Origin: a virus
IMG/VR virus record: IMGVR_UViG_3300031787_000805
Coordinates: 1-24,419 of that record
Length of the DNA: 24,419 nucleotides
Strand: one strand, 5' to 3'
Shown: piece after piece, positions 8,129 to 15,814 of the stretch
Position numbering within the stretch: position 1 is the first letter of the stretch
Layout of the letters: each line of letters starts with the position of its first letter
Notes under the pieces: model-generated
Seen by the model: the letters and a program-made list of their open reading frames with translations, nothing else
Told to the model about the DNA's origin: nothing
The model's database searches: none
Translations under genes and position numbers: made by a program

Positions 8129-8955
8129 TGGCGATCCCCTCCCGAGTGTTAGGGTCAGGCGTCAACAGCCTGTCCACCGTTTCCATTTGCGGTGACGGTA
8201 ATGCCTCGGTAAGCGCAGCAGGAACGTCAGCGGGCAACGCCACGCAACTGACTTACGTTTACAACAACATCACAACGGTTGCCTCGGGCGCTGGCGTTAA
8301 GCTGCCGCCTACCGAAATGGGCGAAACCATCATTGTGCGTAATGGCGGTGCAAACCCGTTGCTGGTGTACCCCTATGACGCCAACAGCAGCATCAATAGC
8401 GTAGGTTCTGGACTAATCAACACGGGTTGCTCGGCTTTGTTCTTTGCCGTTAGCAACACGGTTTGGGAAGAATTGCAGGGGTTTGGCCGAGCAGTTCCTA
8501 TTCTGCATTACGGTTCTTTTTCAGATACGTCTTTGCAAGCGGCGGCATCTATCAATACCGCCTATGGCATGACGTTTAATACCACCGATAGCAGCAATGG
8601 CGTGTCTATCGGATCGCCCACTTCCCGACTTGTTGTGGACTATCAAGGCGTCTATAACGTCCAGTTTTCGGCGCAGTTAGATAAAACCTCGGGCGGCGCA
8701 GGTAACGTCTACATTTGGCTGCGTAAAAACGGCACTAATGTGCCAAATACAGCAAGTACGGTTGCCATCCAAGGCACCGCTGCGCGTACCGTTGCGGCAT
8801 GGAATTTCATCATCCAACTTGAACCCACCAACTACGTTGAGTTGATGTGGGCAGTTGATGACACAAGCGTTAGAATCCTTGCAGCCAGCGCCACAAGCGT
8901 ATGGCCTGCAATCCCCTCGGTCATTTGTACCGTAACACAGGTCAACAACCTGTAA
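8128..8955 (+). CDS. virion surface protein with C1q/TNF-like C-terminal domain
   Basis: The 275-residue product appears to have two beta-rich parts. Residues about 40-115 form a small domain (GVKLPPTEMGETIIVRNGG, LLVYPYDA) of a type repeated in phage appendage proteins. Residues about 125-275 resemble a C1q/TNF-like jelly roll: GVYNVQFSAQLD, NVYIWLRKNGTNVP, AAWNFIIQLEPTNYVELMW. Such domains are usually trimeric and occur at exposed tips of phage fibers and head decorations. It is translated from a TAATG overlap with the upstream gene and sits in the head cluster, which favours a head fiber or decoration over a tail fiber. Ligand unknown. Confidence 0.65.
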   Translation: MAIPSRVLGSGVNSLSTVSICGDGNASVSAAGTSAGNATQLTYVYNNITTVASGAGVKLPPTEMGETIIVRNGGANPLLVYPYDANSSINSVGSGLINTGCSALFFAVSNTVWEELQGFGRAVPILHYGSFSDTSLQAAASINTAYGMTFNTTDSSNGVSIGSPTSRLVVDYQGVYNVQFSAQLDKTSGGAGNVYIWLRKNGTNVPNTASTVAIQGTAARTVAAWNFIIQLEPTNYVELMWAVDDTSVRILAASATSVWPAIPSVICTVTQVNNL

Positions 8956-8962
8956 TCCCCAC

Positions 8963-8967
8963 AGGAG
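8963..8967 (+). promoter_or_regulatory. ribosome binding site that fixes the start at 8976
   Basis: AGGAG lies 8 bases before the ATG at 8976. The same frame is open back to 8901, overlapping the previous gene, but that longer version has no comparable site. The downstream ATG is therefore preferred. Confidence 0.65.
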
Positions 8968-8975
8968 CAAGGACA

Positions 8976-9521
8976 ATGCCATTAGATAGCGACATCAACA
9001 ACGCCGACGCCCAACTGCACGTTGAGTTTTACACCCGCGACGAAGGCGCAAACGCAGGCAAAACCTACGTTCGCATCATGGCACCCGGTGACAAAACCAA
9101 TATCCTTGACCAGCCGTTGCGCGATGACCACAAGGAGCGTTTCCCCCGTCAATGGTTGTATTTCCAGATGCAGCAGAACGAGGGCGCAGCCTCCCAGATT
9201 GGCACCCCGCTGTCTCAATGGAACAAAGACGCTCCCGATGAAATTAACCGCGACCAGATCGCAGAGTTGAACATCCTCAAATTTGTCACGGTGGAGCAAC
9301 TTGCCCTTGCCTCGGACGCCCAACTACAGCGCGTCGGCATGGGTGGCATTGGATTGCGCGACCGCGCACGTTTGTACCTTAACCGCAAGAACCGCAACGA
9401 AACGAATGCGGAGCTTGAGGACACCAAAAAGCAGCTTGCGGAACTGCAAGCGCAAATGGCGTCATTGCTCAACGACGAGCCGAAGCGTCGTGGCAGGCCG
9501 CCAAAATTAGCGGAGGCATAG
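8976..9521 (+). CDS. coiled-coil protein with C-terminal AT-hook-like motif
   Basis: The 181-residue product starts MPLDSDINNADAQLHVEFYT. The N-terminal half includes GKTYVRIMAPGDKTNILDQP and the region around FPRQWLYFQMQQNEGA. A helical stretch from about 138 to 165 (NETNAELEDTKKQLAELQAQ) should form a coiled coil. The end reads KRRGRPPK (170-177), matching the RGRP core of AT-hook minor-groove binders. Proteins of this general plan are seen in head modules of aquatic phages but have no firm function. The tail could touch packaged DNA, or may simply be a basic tail. The start was chosen for the ribosome site at 8963-8967. Confidence 0.75.
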   Translation: MPLDSDINNADAQLHVEFYTRDEGANAGKTYVRIMAPGDKTNILDQPLRDDHKERFPRQWLYFQMQQNEGAASQIGTPLSQWNKDAPDEINRDQIAELNILKFVTVEQLALASDAQLQRVGMGGIGLRDRARLYLNRKNRNETNAELEDTKKQLAELQAQMASLLNDEPKRRGRPPKLAEA

Positions 9522-9522
9522 T

Positions 9523-10437
9523 ATGGGCAGCACGATGGTGCAATTAGTGCAGCAATGCACAAACGAGTTGGGTATTCCGACTCCTTCCACGGTCGCAGGT
9601 AACGCCAGTCAGGACGTTATCCAGTTACTCGCGTTGATGAACGCTTGCGGCTATGAATTGCTCCGTCGTGCTGATTGGCGAGAACTGACCAAACAGCACA
9701 CGTTTTACACCGAGGCGATTACGACCACCGGAACGTGGTCAACAACGTCGTATACCGTGACCAGTATTCCCTCTACCGTGGGACTAGACACGACGTATCA
9801 GGTGCAGGGCGTTGGCATCCCCAATGCCACTTACGTCACCGCTGTAACGGGCAACACTAGCCTTACGCTGAACTACGCCCCTACCGAAGCGCAAATTGAC
9901 GGGCAGTTGATATTCCAGAAGGTCAAATACGACCTGCCTGCCGACTACAACAGCACGGTCAACCGCACGCATTGGGATAAGAGCAAGCGTTGGGAAATGC
10001 TCGGCCCCGAGAGCGCACAGCAATGGGAATGGCTGCTGTCGGGTTATATCAGCACCGGCCCACGTATCCGTTGGCGATTGCTCGGCAAATACTTCCAGAT
10101 TTGGCCGGGTATGAACGCTGGCGAGTTGCTCGGCTTTGAGTACCGCAGCAACGCTTGGGTCAACAACGCCCTTGGCGTAGCAAAAACCAGTTTTACGGCT
10201 GATACCGACACCTGCATTTACCCTGATCGCGTGATGGTGCTTGGCACCAAACTCAAATACTTTGAGGCCAAGGGCTTTGACACTACCGCGCTGTACCGCG
10301 ATTACATCGCAGAACTGGAAACCGCTATTGCGCAGGATGTGGCCGCCGCCAACCTTTCCTTTGCCCCGCGACCGGGAACCGTGCTTATCGGGTACGACAA
10401 CATCCCTGACAGCGGCTACGGCACGGACAGCCAATAA
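9523..10437 (+). CDS. tail adaptor / head-tail connector (P22 gp4 or T7 gp11 type)
   Basis: The 304-residue protein has features of the adaptor that docks under the portal and starts the short tail: an N-terminal helical bundle with QCTNELGIPTPST and ACGYELLRRADWRELTKQHT (41-60), a YDLPADYNSTVNRTHWDKSK segment (136-155), and WRLLGKYFQIWPGMNAGELL followed by GFEYRSNAW. A beta segment at about 66-125 (IPSTVGLDTTYQVQGVGIP) looks inserted between the helical part and the YDLP motif. The gene precedes the hub gene, the usual order. GGAGG at 9512-9516 lies 6 bases before the ATG at 9523. An ATG at codon 5 is a possible alternative. Confidence 0.75.
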   Translation: MGSTMVQLVQQCTNELGIPTPSTVAGNASQDVIQLLALMNACGYELLRRADWRELTKQHTFYTEAITTTGTWSTTSYTVTSIPSTVGLDTTYQVQGVGIPNATYVTAVTGNTSLTLNYAPTEAQIDGQLIFQKVKYDLPADYNSTVNRTHWDKSKRWEMLGPESAQQWEWLLSGYISTGPRIRWRLLGKYFQIWPGMNAGELLGFEYRSNAWVNNALGVAKTSFTADTDTCIYPDRVMVLGTKLKYFEAKGFDTTALYRDYIAELETAIAQDVAAANLSFAPRPGTVLIGYDNIPDSGYGTDSQ

Positions 10438-12002
10438 TGGCATCGCCCGTTCGCAGGCGGCTAATTCAGAAAACGACCGCCAACGTGGCGTCGTTGCCTG
10501 CCCCGGTGGGTGGCTGGAACGCTCGGGACGCACTCGCCAACATGGCTCCTACGGATGCCGTGTACTTGGAGAATATGTTTCCGAGCGTTTCCAACGTGAA
10601 TTTGCGCGGTGGATACACCAAACACAAGGTTGGGTTACCGGGAACCGTTGATACGTTGATAACGTACAACGCAGGCAACACCATCAAGTTGTTTGCTATT
10701 TCTACTGGCAACATTTACGACGTTACCTCTGCGGGCACGGCAGGATCGGCGCTAGTCGCCAGCCTTTCTAACTCCGCATGGGAATACACCAACGTAACTA
10801 CGGGCGGCGGCAGTTACCTTTATGCTGCTAACGGCGTAGACAAACCGTTGCTGTACAACGGCACAACATGGACGCCGATTGATGGCGTATCCACGCCTGC
10901 TATTACGGGCGTTACTACAACTGACTTGGAAAGCCCCACGCTGTTCAAAAACAGAATGTGGTTTATTCAAAAAGACACCCTAAAAGCATGGTATTTGCCG
11001 GTTGCGTCAGTCGGTGGCGCGGCTAACGTGCTTGACCTGTCTAGCGTCATGCACTTGGGCGGCAAACTCACGGCGATGGCAACGTGGACGATTGACGCAG
11101 GCTACGGCGTTGACGACAACCTTGTGTTGATTAGCGACAAGGGCGAAGTGGCCGTATATCGCGGCACAGACCCATCCAGTGCCTCTACATGGTCGCTTAT
11201 TGGCGTGTGGATCATCGGCCAGCCAATCAGTCGGCGCTGCGTGACCAAGTACGGTGGTGACCTGCTGATTCTGACGTTGGACGGTTTGATCCCGTTTGCC
11301 TCTGCGCTGCAATCGTCGCGCCTTGACCCCAACATTGCGTTGTCAGACAAGATACAGGGCGCATTTGCGTCAGCAGCACGCACGTATAAAGACACGTTTG
11401 GCTGGGCGCTGCTCTATAACCCGCTCAACAACGCCCTAATCGTCAACGTGCCAGTCAGCACCGGGCAACAGCAGTTTGTGATGAACAACATCACAAAAGC
11501 GTGGTGTAACTTTACGGGCTGGAACGCAAGTTCGTGGGCGTTGGTAGGAAGTGAGCCGTACTTTGGCGGCAATACCTACGTTTCAAAGGCGTGGACAACG
11601 GGCGACAACGGCTATATGGACGACGGGGAGCCGATCCCGACCAAGGCGTTGCAAGCGTTCAACTACTTTGAAACGCGTGGCGTCATCAAATACTTCACCC
11701 GCGCACGCCCAAGCATTTTTAGCAACGGTCAGCCGCAGATCGTCATTGGCATTAACACCGATTTTCAGACGGTAGACCAGACGGGCGCGCTGTCGTTCTC
11801 GCCCACCACCGCAGGGTTGTGGGGCATTGGCTCATGGGATGTGGCGTTGTGGGGTTCGGATGTGGTCATCACGAACAACCAATCCGGCGTGACAGGTTTG
11901 GGCTACTCGGGCGCTATTTCGTTTACGAGCAGCAGTAAAAACTTACAGATTCAATGGGCATCAACTGACGTTGTGTATCAAATCGGATGGGCTGGAATAT
12001 AG
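10437..12002 (+). CDS. tail hub / stabilization protein (P22 gp10 or T7 gp12-like)
   Basis: The 521-residue protein follows the adaptor in a TAATG overlap. After a basic N-terminus it reads PAPVGGWNARDALANMAPTD, then AVYLENMFPSVSNVNLRGGY, the typical opening of nozzle or hub proteins in short tails. Repeated beta-blade-like sections follow (SYLYAANGVDKPLLYNGTTW, NLVLISDKGEVAVYRGTDP, DLLILTLDGLIPFASALQSS), consistent with a beta-propeller. Such proteins close the channel below the adaptor and hold fibers or needle. The assignment to a hub is based on these segments and gene order; which of the known hub subfamilies it joins is not resolvable by eye. Confidence 0.75.
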   Translation: MASPVRRRLIQKTTANVASLPAPVGGWNARDALANMAPTDAVYLENMFPSVSNVNLRGGYTKHKVGLPGTVDTLITYNAGNTIKLFAISTGNIYDVTSAGTAGSALVASLSNSAWEYTNVTTGGGSYLYAANGVDKPLLYNGTTWTPIDGVSTPAITGVTTTDLESPTLFKNRMWFIQKDTLKAWYLPVASVGGAANVLDLSSVMHLGGKLTAMATWTIDAGYGVDDNLVLISDKGEVAVYRGTDPSSASTWSLIGVWIIGQPISRRCVTKYGGDLLILTLDGLIPFASALQSSRLDPNIALSDKIQGAFASAARTYKDTFGWALLYNPLNNALIVNVPVSTGQQQFVMNNITKAWCNFTGWNASSWALVGSEPYFGGNTYVSKAWTTGDNGYMDDGEPIPTKALQAFNYFETRGVIKYFTRARPSIFSNGQPQIVIGINTDFQTVDQTGALSFSPTTAGLWGIGSWDVALWGSDVVITNNQSGVTGLGYSGAISFTSSSKNLQIQWASTDVVYQIGWAGI

Positions 12003-12430
12003 TCAGCGGCCCCCACGTTGGGGCATGGGTAACCGCCCAGACCGAAGGGGCGTTTGACCCGAATCGGTCAGTTGCCATTGGGCTTGAACGCGACGGCAAG
12101 CTCGTTGCCGGAACCGTTTACGAGAATTGGAACGGGCGATCCGTCGTTTGCCACATCGCGTGGGAACGGGTTACCCCGACTTACATGGCTGCCGTTTACG
12201 ATTATGCGTACAACGTCGCAGGAGTTGATAAGATAATAGGGCCAATCAGCAGCAACCATACCCGGGCGCTCGCATTGGTCAGCAAGATGGGGTTTTCGGA
12301 AGAAGCGCGAATTAAAGACGCCGCGCACGATTCTGGAGACATTGTTTTGATGACTCTGACACCTGACAAGTGTCGTTTCTTGGAGCCGAGGTATGGGCAA
12401 AAAATCACCAGCACCGCCACCAGCGCCTGA
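11987..12430 (+). CDS. GNAT-family N-acetyltransferase
   Basis: The 147-residue product matches the small GNAT fold. A beta hairpin (SVAIGLERDGKLVAGTVYEN) precedes VCHIAWERVTPTYMAAVYDY and a helix-strand with YNVAGVDKIIGPISSNHTRA. The final ALALVSKMGFSEEARIKDA (113-131) and GDIVLMTLT are the classic C-terminal GNAT elements. GNATs move acetyl groups from acetyl-CoA to amines; the substrate here is unknown. The start overlaps the hub gene by 16 bp and the end overlaps the next gene by 38 bp, so the extremities are constrained by three frames. The last residues, QKITSTATSA, are probably a by-product of that overlap. Confidence 0.8.
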   Translation: MGWNIVSGPHVGAWVTAQTEGAFDPNRSVAIGLERDGKLVAGTVYENWNGRSVVCHIAWERVTPTYMAAVYDYAYNVAGVDKIIGPISSNHTRALALVSKMGFSEEARIKDAAHDSGDIVLMTLTPDKCRFLEPRYGQKITSTATSA

Positions 12431-15400
12431 CTACACCACCCTTGCGATCAAGCAGGGTGAGGCCAACATGGCCGCCGCCAGACAGTCGGCGTATATGTCC
12501 AATCCGAATATTTATTCGCCCACGGGTACGCAGACCGTTGAATGGACAAAGACGCCAACGGTTGATAAAGACGCCTACAACAAGGCGATGGAGGCTTACC
12601 AGCAGCGGTTGTTTAGCAACCCAGAAATGGCTGGTGAAGCGCCCTCTGAAGATCAATTTACGACGTTTATTGAGCAGCCGACTGTTCGCCAAACTATCAA
12701 TCCGAACGCCGAAGCCGCATTGCGTCAGCAAGAGCTGGCGCAGTTGTATATGTCGCAGGCAGCGTCGGGTGCGGCGAGTGGGCTTGGTAACCTCGGCATT
12801 GCCTCTGCGTTTGACGCCCGCAACATCCCCGGCTTGCGCTATGACGTAGCCGGTGCGGGTGACATTCAGCGCGGTTATCCGATGATGGGATATGCCGGTG
12901 CGCTTGGTCAGGGCGCAGGTGGCGAAATAGCGGGTGCTCCGCAGGGCGTGTATTCCCCGATGGCGGGGTATTACACCGAAGGATTGCCGGGTCAGGTTGG
13001 GCCGGGGCAGCAAGCGGGCGCTGGCCCTGCCGCACCAACCAACCTTGGGCAATTTGACGAATCGCGTTTCTATTCGCAGTCAGCTCCGGGCGGTCAAGCG
13101 TTTGGTACTGCAACGGGCGGCCCTGCTGGTATGCAATTTGGCGGCCTTGACCTGTCGGGTCTTGGCATGGCGCAAGGCGGCCCGAGCGCAGGACAGTTTG
13201 CCGCATACGGCGGCGTTGGCGCTCCGCAGATACAGGGCTTGAATCTTGCCAATGTAGGTCAAATTCTTGGCGGCCTTTCGCCGTCCATGTTGGCGCAACT
13301 TGGCGGTGGCCCATCAGCTGGCCTGTATGGCATGGCAGGCGGCGGCCCCGCTGGCGTTCAGTTTGGCGGCTTTAATGCCGCGCAACTTGGGCAGATTGCA
13401 AACGCTCCAAGCATGGGCGATTACGGCCTAGCAGGACGCGGCCCAGCTGCGGGTCAAATTGACCAAAACCTAAATTTGTCAGGCGTTGGCGATGTTGCCC
13501 GCAACGTGCAGGAAGGTCGGTTTGGGTATGCCCGTGGCGACCTTGCTACGCCAGAACTTCAGCGCCAGTTAGCCACACAAAACCTTGCCGCTATGCCGGT
13601 CAACGCAGGCATGACGGCGCAACAAGCGATCCTGTCGCGCTTGTCGCCGCAGTTGCAGGGCGAACGTCAGCAGCTTCAGACGCAGCTGATTAACCAAGGC
13701 TTGCGACCGGGTGGCGAGGCGTACAACTCTGCCATGTCGGCGCAGATGCAGAAGGAAAACGACCTTTTGCTGCAAGCCGCCGCGCAGGGCATTGGCCTAG
13801 ACGCGCAGATGCGTCAGCAGGGGCTTTCCGAGCAGCAGACGCTTGCCGGCTTTGCAAACCAAGCCGCATTGGCACAGTTTGGCGCTGGCGCACAGGGTTT
13901 GGGATTGTACAACCAAGCGTTGTCGCAGAACTTCCAACAGAGTCTTGCCGCGCAGTCAGCGCAGAACATGGCGCAACAGCAGGCGTTCCAGCAACGCCTT
14001 GCGGCAGGCGAATTTGGACGCGAAGCGCAACTCGCGTCGTTTGGCATGGGGCAATCTGCACAGCAGATGGCAAATCAAGCCACTCAGCAAAACTATCAGC
14101 AGGCGTTGGCTGCACAACAGGCACAAAACCAAGCGCAACAGCAAGGATTTGGCCAGCAGATGGCCATGCAGCAGTTCAGCCGTGAGGGTGCATTGGCTGG
14201 GTTTGAGACGCAGCAAGCAGCCCAGCAGGCTATCAATCAGGCTATCGCGCAAAACTTTGCCCAAGGCCAAGCCGCGCAGCAGCTTCAAAATCAGGCAGCC
14301 CAGCAAAACATTCAAAATGTGCTGGCGACCGAGGAAGCGCAGCGAGCAGCGCAAGCGCAGCAGTTTGGGCAGGCAGTTACTGGCGCACAAGCGGCAGCAG
14401 GACTTACTGGCCAGCAGTTTGAAATGCAGCAGGCTGCCCAACAGGCGCAAAATCAAGCGCAAGCGCAAAATTTCCAGCAAGCATTGGCTGCCGCACAGCA
14501 GGGCAATGCCGCGCAGCAGCAGAACTTCTTGCAGCGCGTTGCTGCGGGAGAGTTTGGCCGCGAAGCGCAACTGGCAACCTTCCAAACGGGTCAGCAAGCT
14601 GCACAAGCGCAAAATCAGGCCATTGGGCAGAATTTCCAGCAGGCTCTTGCCGCGCAGCAGGCTCAAAACGCGGCTATCGCGCAAAATTACCAACAAGCAC
14701 TTGGCGCTGGTCAATTCAACCGAGAAGCGTTGTTGCAGCAATTTGGCATGGGGCAGCAGGCACAGCAGCTTGCCAATGCCGCCGCAGGACAAAACTTCCA
14801 GCAGCAACTGGCCGCACAGCAGGCCAATCTTGCGCGTCAAGCCCAGCAGGTCGGTCAGTCGCAGGAGCAAGCGCAGTTCTACAACCAAGCGCAGGCGCAG
14901 GCTTATCAACAGGAATTGGCGCGTCAGGCTGCCGCAAACGCCGCACAACAACAGCGTTTCGGTCAACAGATGGATATTCAATCCGCGCAGAACGCCGCTC
15001 TGGCGCAGAATCAGGCACAGCAGCAAGCCGGTGCCGCATTCTTCAACCAAGCGCAGCAACAGCAGTTCCAGCAGAACATTGCCAATCAGCAGTTTTACAA
15101 CACGGCTGTGCAGCAGGCGTTGGCGCAGCAGGCGGCTATGCGAAGCATTCCGGTCAACGAGATCAGCGCATTGTTGTCAGGCGGTCAGGTCAACGTGCCG
15201 CAATTCCAAGGCTACAGCGGCGTCACCGTTGCACCTGCTCCCATCTTCCAAGGTGGTCAGGCGCAAGACGCAGCCGCAATGCAGCGGTATGGCATCCAAG
15301 CCAATCAGGCTGCGAGCAATGCGGGCGGGTTGTTCAACCTTGCAGGCTCGCTCGGTAGCGCAGCCATCATGGCGTCAGATCGCCGTTTGAAGTCCAACAT

Positions 15401-15563
15401 CGTGCGCGTAGGTACGCATCCGCTCGGCATAGGCGTGTACGAGTACGACATCTTTGGCAAGCGTCAGCGCGGCGTCATGGCTGACGAAGTTGAATCTGTG
15501 ATGCCAGAGGCGGTAGTAACGCATCCGGCTGGCTTCCAAATGGTCAACTACGGGATGCTCTAA
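12393..15563 (+). CDS. 1056-residue repeat protein with S74-type C-terminus
   Basis: A probable virion (internal or tail-tip) protein built of distinct parts. Residues 1-130 start MGKKSPAPPPAPDYTTLAIK, an opening often found in a family of phage virion proteins. Residues 230-371 are Gly-rich imperfect repeats. Residues 400-490 contain PVNAGMTAQQAILSRLSPQL. Residues 494-907 are 23 tandem 18-residue Gln/Ala-rich helical repeats. Residues 915-960 include VNEISALLSGGQVNVPQFQG. The end, from S995, reads SDRRLKSNIVRVGTH and QRGVMADEVESVMPEAVV, the signature of the S74 intramolecular chaperone, which in fibers can cleave itself just before that Ser. The gene overlaps the GNAT gene by 38 bp. The exact role (needle, ejected protein or fiber base) is uncertain. 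Confidence 0.85.
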   Translation: MGKKSPAPPPAPDYTTLAIKQGEANMAAARQSAYMSNPNIYSPTGTQTVEWTKTPTVDKDAYNKAMEAYQQRLFSNPEMAGEAPSEDQFTTFIEQPTVRQTINPNAEAALRQQELAQLYMSQAASGAASGLGNLGIASAFDARNIPGLRYDVAGAGDIQRGYPMMGYAGALGQGAGGEIAGAPQGVYSPMAGYYTEGLPGQVGPGQQAGAGPAAPTNLGQFDESRFYSQSAPGGQAFGTATGGPAGMQFGGLDLSGLGMAQGGPSAGQFAAYGGVGAPQIQGLNLANVGQILGGLSPSMLAQLGGGPSAGLYGMAGGGPAGVQFGGFNAAQLGQIANAPSMGDYGLAGRGPAAGQIDQNLNLSGVGDVARNVQEGRFGYARGDLATPELQRQLATQNLAAMPVNAGMTAQQAILSRLSPQLQGERQQLQTQLINQGLRPGGEAYNSAMSAQMQKENDLLLQAAAQGIGLDAQMRQQGLSEQQTLAGFANQAALAQFGAGAQGLGLYNQALSQNFQQSLAAQSAQNMAQQQAFQQRLAAGEFGREAQLASFGMGQSAQQMANQATQQNYQQALAAQQAQNQAQQQGFGQQMAMQQFSREGALAGFETQQAAQQAINQAIAQNFAQGQAAQQLQNQAAQQNIQNVLATEEAQRAAQAQQFGQAVTGAQAAAGLTGQQFEMQQAAQQAQNQAQAQNFQQALAAAQQGNAAQQQNFLQRVAAGEFGREAQLATFQTGQQAAQAQNQAIGQNFQQALAAQQAQNAAIAQNYQQALGAGQFNREALLQQFGMGQQAQQLANAAAGQNFQQQLAAQQANLARQAQQVGQSQEQAQFYNQAQAQAYQQELARQAAANAAQQQRFGQQMDIQSAQNAALAQNQAQQQAGAAFFNQAQQQQFQQNIANQQFYNTAVQQALAQQAAMRSIPVNEISALLSGGQVNVPQFQGYSGVTVAPAPIFQGGQAQDAAAMQRYGIQANQAASNAGGLFNLAGSLGSAAIMASDRRLKSNIVRVGTHPLGIGVYEYDIFGKRQRGVMADEVESVMPEAVVTHPAGFQMVNYGML
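13080..13505 (+). repeat. Gly-rich protein repeats, four imperfect units
   Basis: Within the 1056-residue protein, residues 230-371 divide into four units of 33, 43, 33 and 33 residues. Each carries a PSxGxYGxAG-like start, a GPAxxQ core and an NLxxxGxx end. Clear matches are GGPAGMQFGGLDLSGLG, GGPAGVQFGGFNAAQLG and RGPAAGQIDQNLNLSGVG. Codons have drifted, so this is an old duplication visible mainly at the protein level. Confidence 0.7.
13872..15113 (+). repeat. 23 tandem 54-bp units (18-residue helical repeats)
   Basis: Residues 494-907 of the 1056-residue protein split without a single insertion or deletion into 23 units of exactly 18 residues. Typical units are QNFQQALAAQQAQNAAIA, QAFQQRLAAGEFGREAQL and ATFQTGQQAAQAQNQAIG. 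Position 3 is Phe or Tyr in 20 of 23 units; the exceptions are Ile, Val and Gln. Units also group in threes (162 bp): units 2-4, 5-7, 12-14 and 15-17 follow the same A-B-C order, with an AAGEFGREAQL-like B unit. The DNA is dominated by CAG, CAA and GCN codons. Confidence 0.9.
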
Positions 15564-15814
15564 TGCGGTACACCAAAACCTTCAAAGAGCGAAACGACGC
15601 ACAGCGATTGGCAGAAATGCTGGCAATGCAGGAGGCTAACCAGCGGGTCAGCACCGATTACGGCGCAATGCCGACAATGGCGACGCCAAGCGCCTCTGTT
15701 GATCCGTTAGAACTGCTTAAAATGCGGCAAATGGCTAATCGCCGCGTCGGCCAAAGCGTTGGACGCAACACTTATGACACCGTAACGCCCATGAACACGC
15801 AGGGGTTAGCATGA
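15563..15814 (+). CDS. small protein of unknown function with LAEML motif
   Basis: The 83-residue product starts at a TAATG overlap with the 1056-residue gene and ends in an ATGA overlap with the next. It is helical at the N-terminus (AQRLAEMLAMQEAN, 13-26) and again at DPLELLKMRQMANRRVG, separated by a Met/Ala/Thr/Pro linker. No known domain was recognised. The LAEML segment recurs near the N-termini of the next two gene products, which links the three as partners or relatives. A minor virion or ejection-complex protein is the most likely role, by context only. Confidence 0.7.
   Translation: MRYTKTFKERNDAQRLAEMLAMQEANQRVSTDYGAMPTMATPSASVDPLELLKMRQMANRRVGQSVGRNTYDTVTPMNTQGLA

Noticed and set aside
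8128-8955. Possible target of a diversity-generating retroelement, since the layout recalls BPP-1-like phages
   Set aside because: No reverse transcriptase, template repeat or matching variable repeat was found in the window.
8901-8975. N-terminal extension of the 181-residue gene product by 25 residues
   Set aside because: The extension overlaps the preceding gene and lacks a good ribosome site, whereas AGGAG stands 8 bases before the ATG at 8976.
13956-15059. A 367-codon minus-strand frame opposite the repeat array
   Set aside because: The Leu/Cys/Arg-rich product is the reverse-complement reading of Gln/Ala codons in repeats, with no start signal.
13872-15113. Possible CRISPR array or DNA satellite because of regular 54-bp spacing
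   Set aside because: There is no constant repeat with variable spacers; the regularity is at the protein level in one open frame and the DNA has drifted at third positions.
13843-15390. A 515-codon plus-strand frame within the 1056-residue gene
   Set aside because: It is the shifted reading of CAG/GCN-rich repeats and gives a Ser/Arg-rich product; the in-frame repeats and S74 end prove the other frame.
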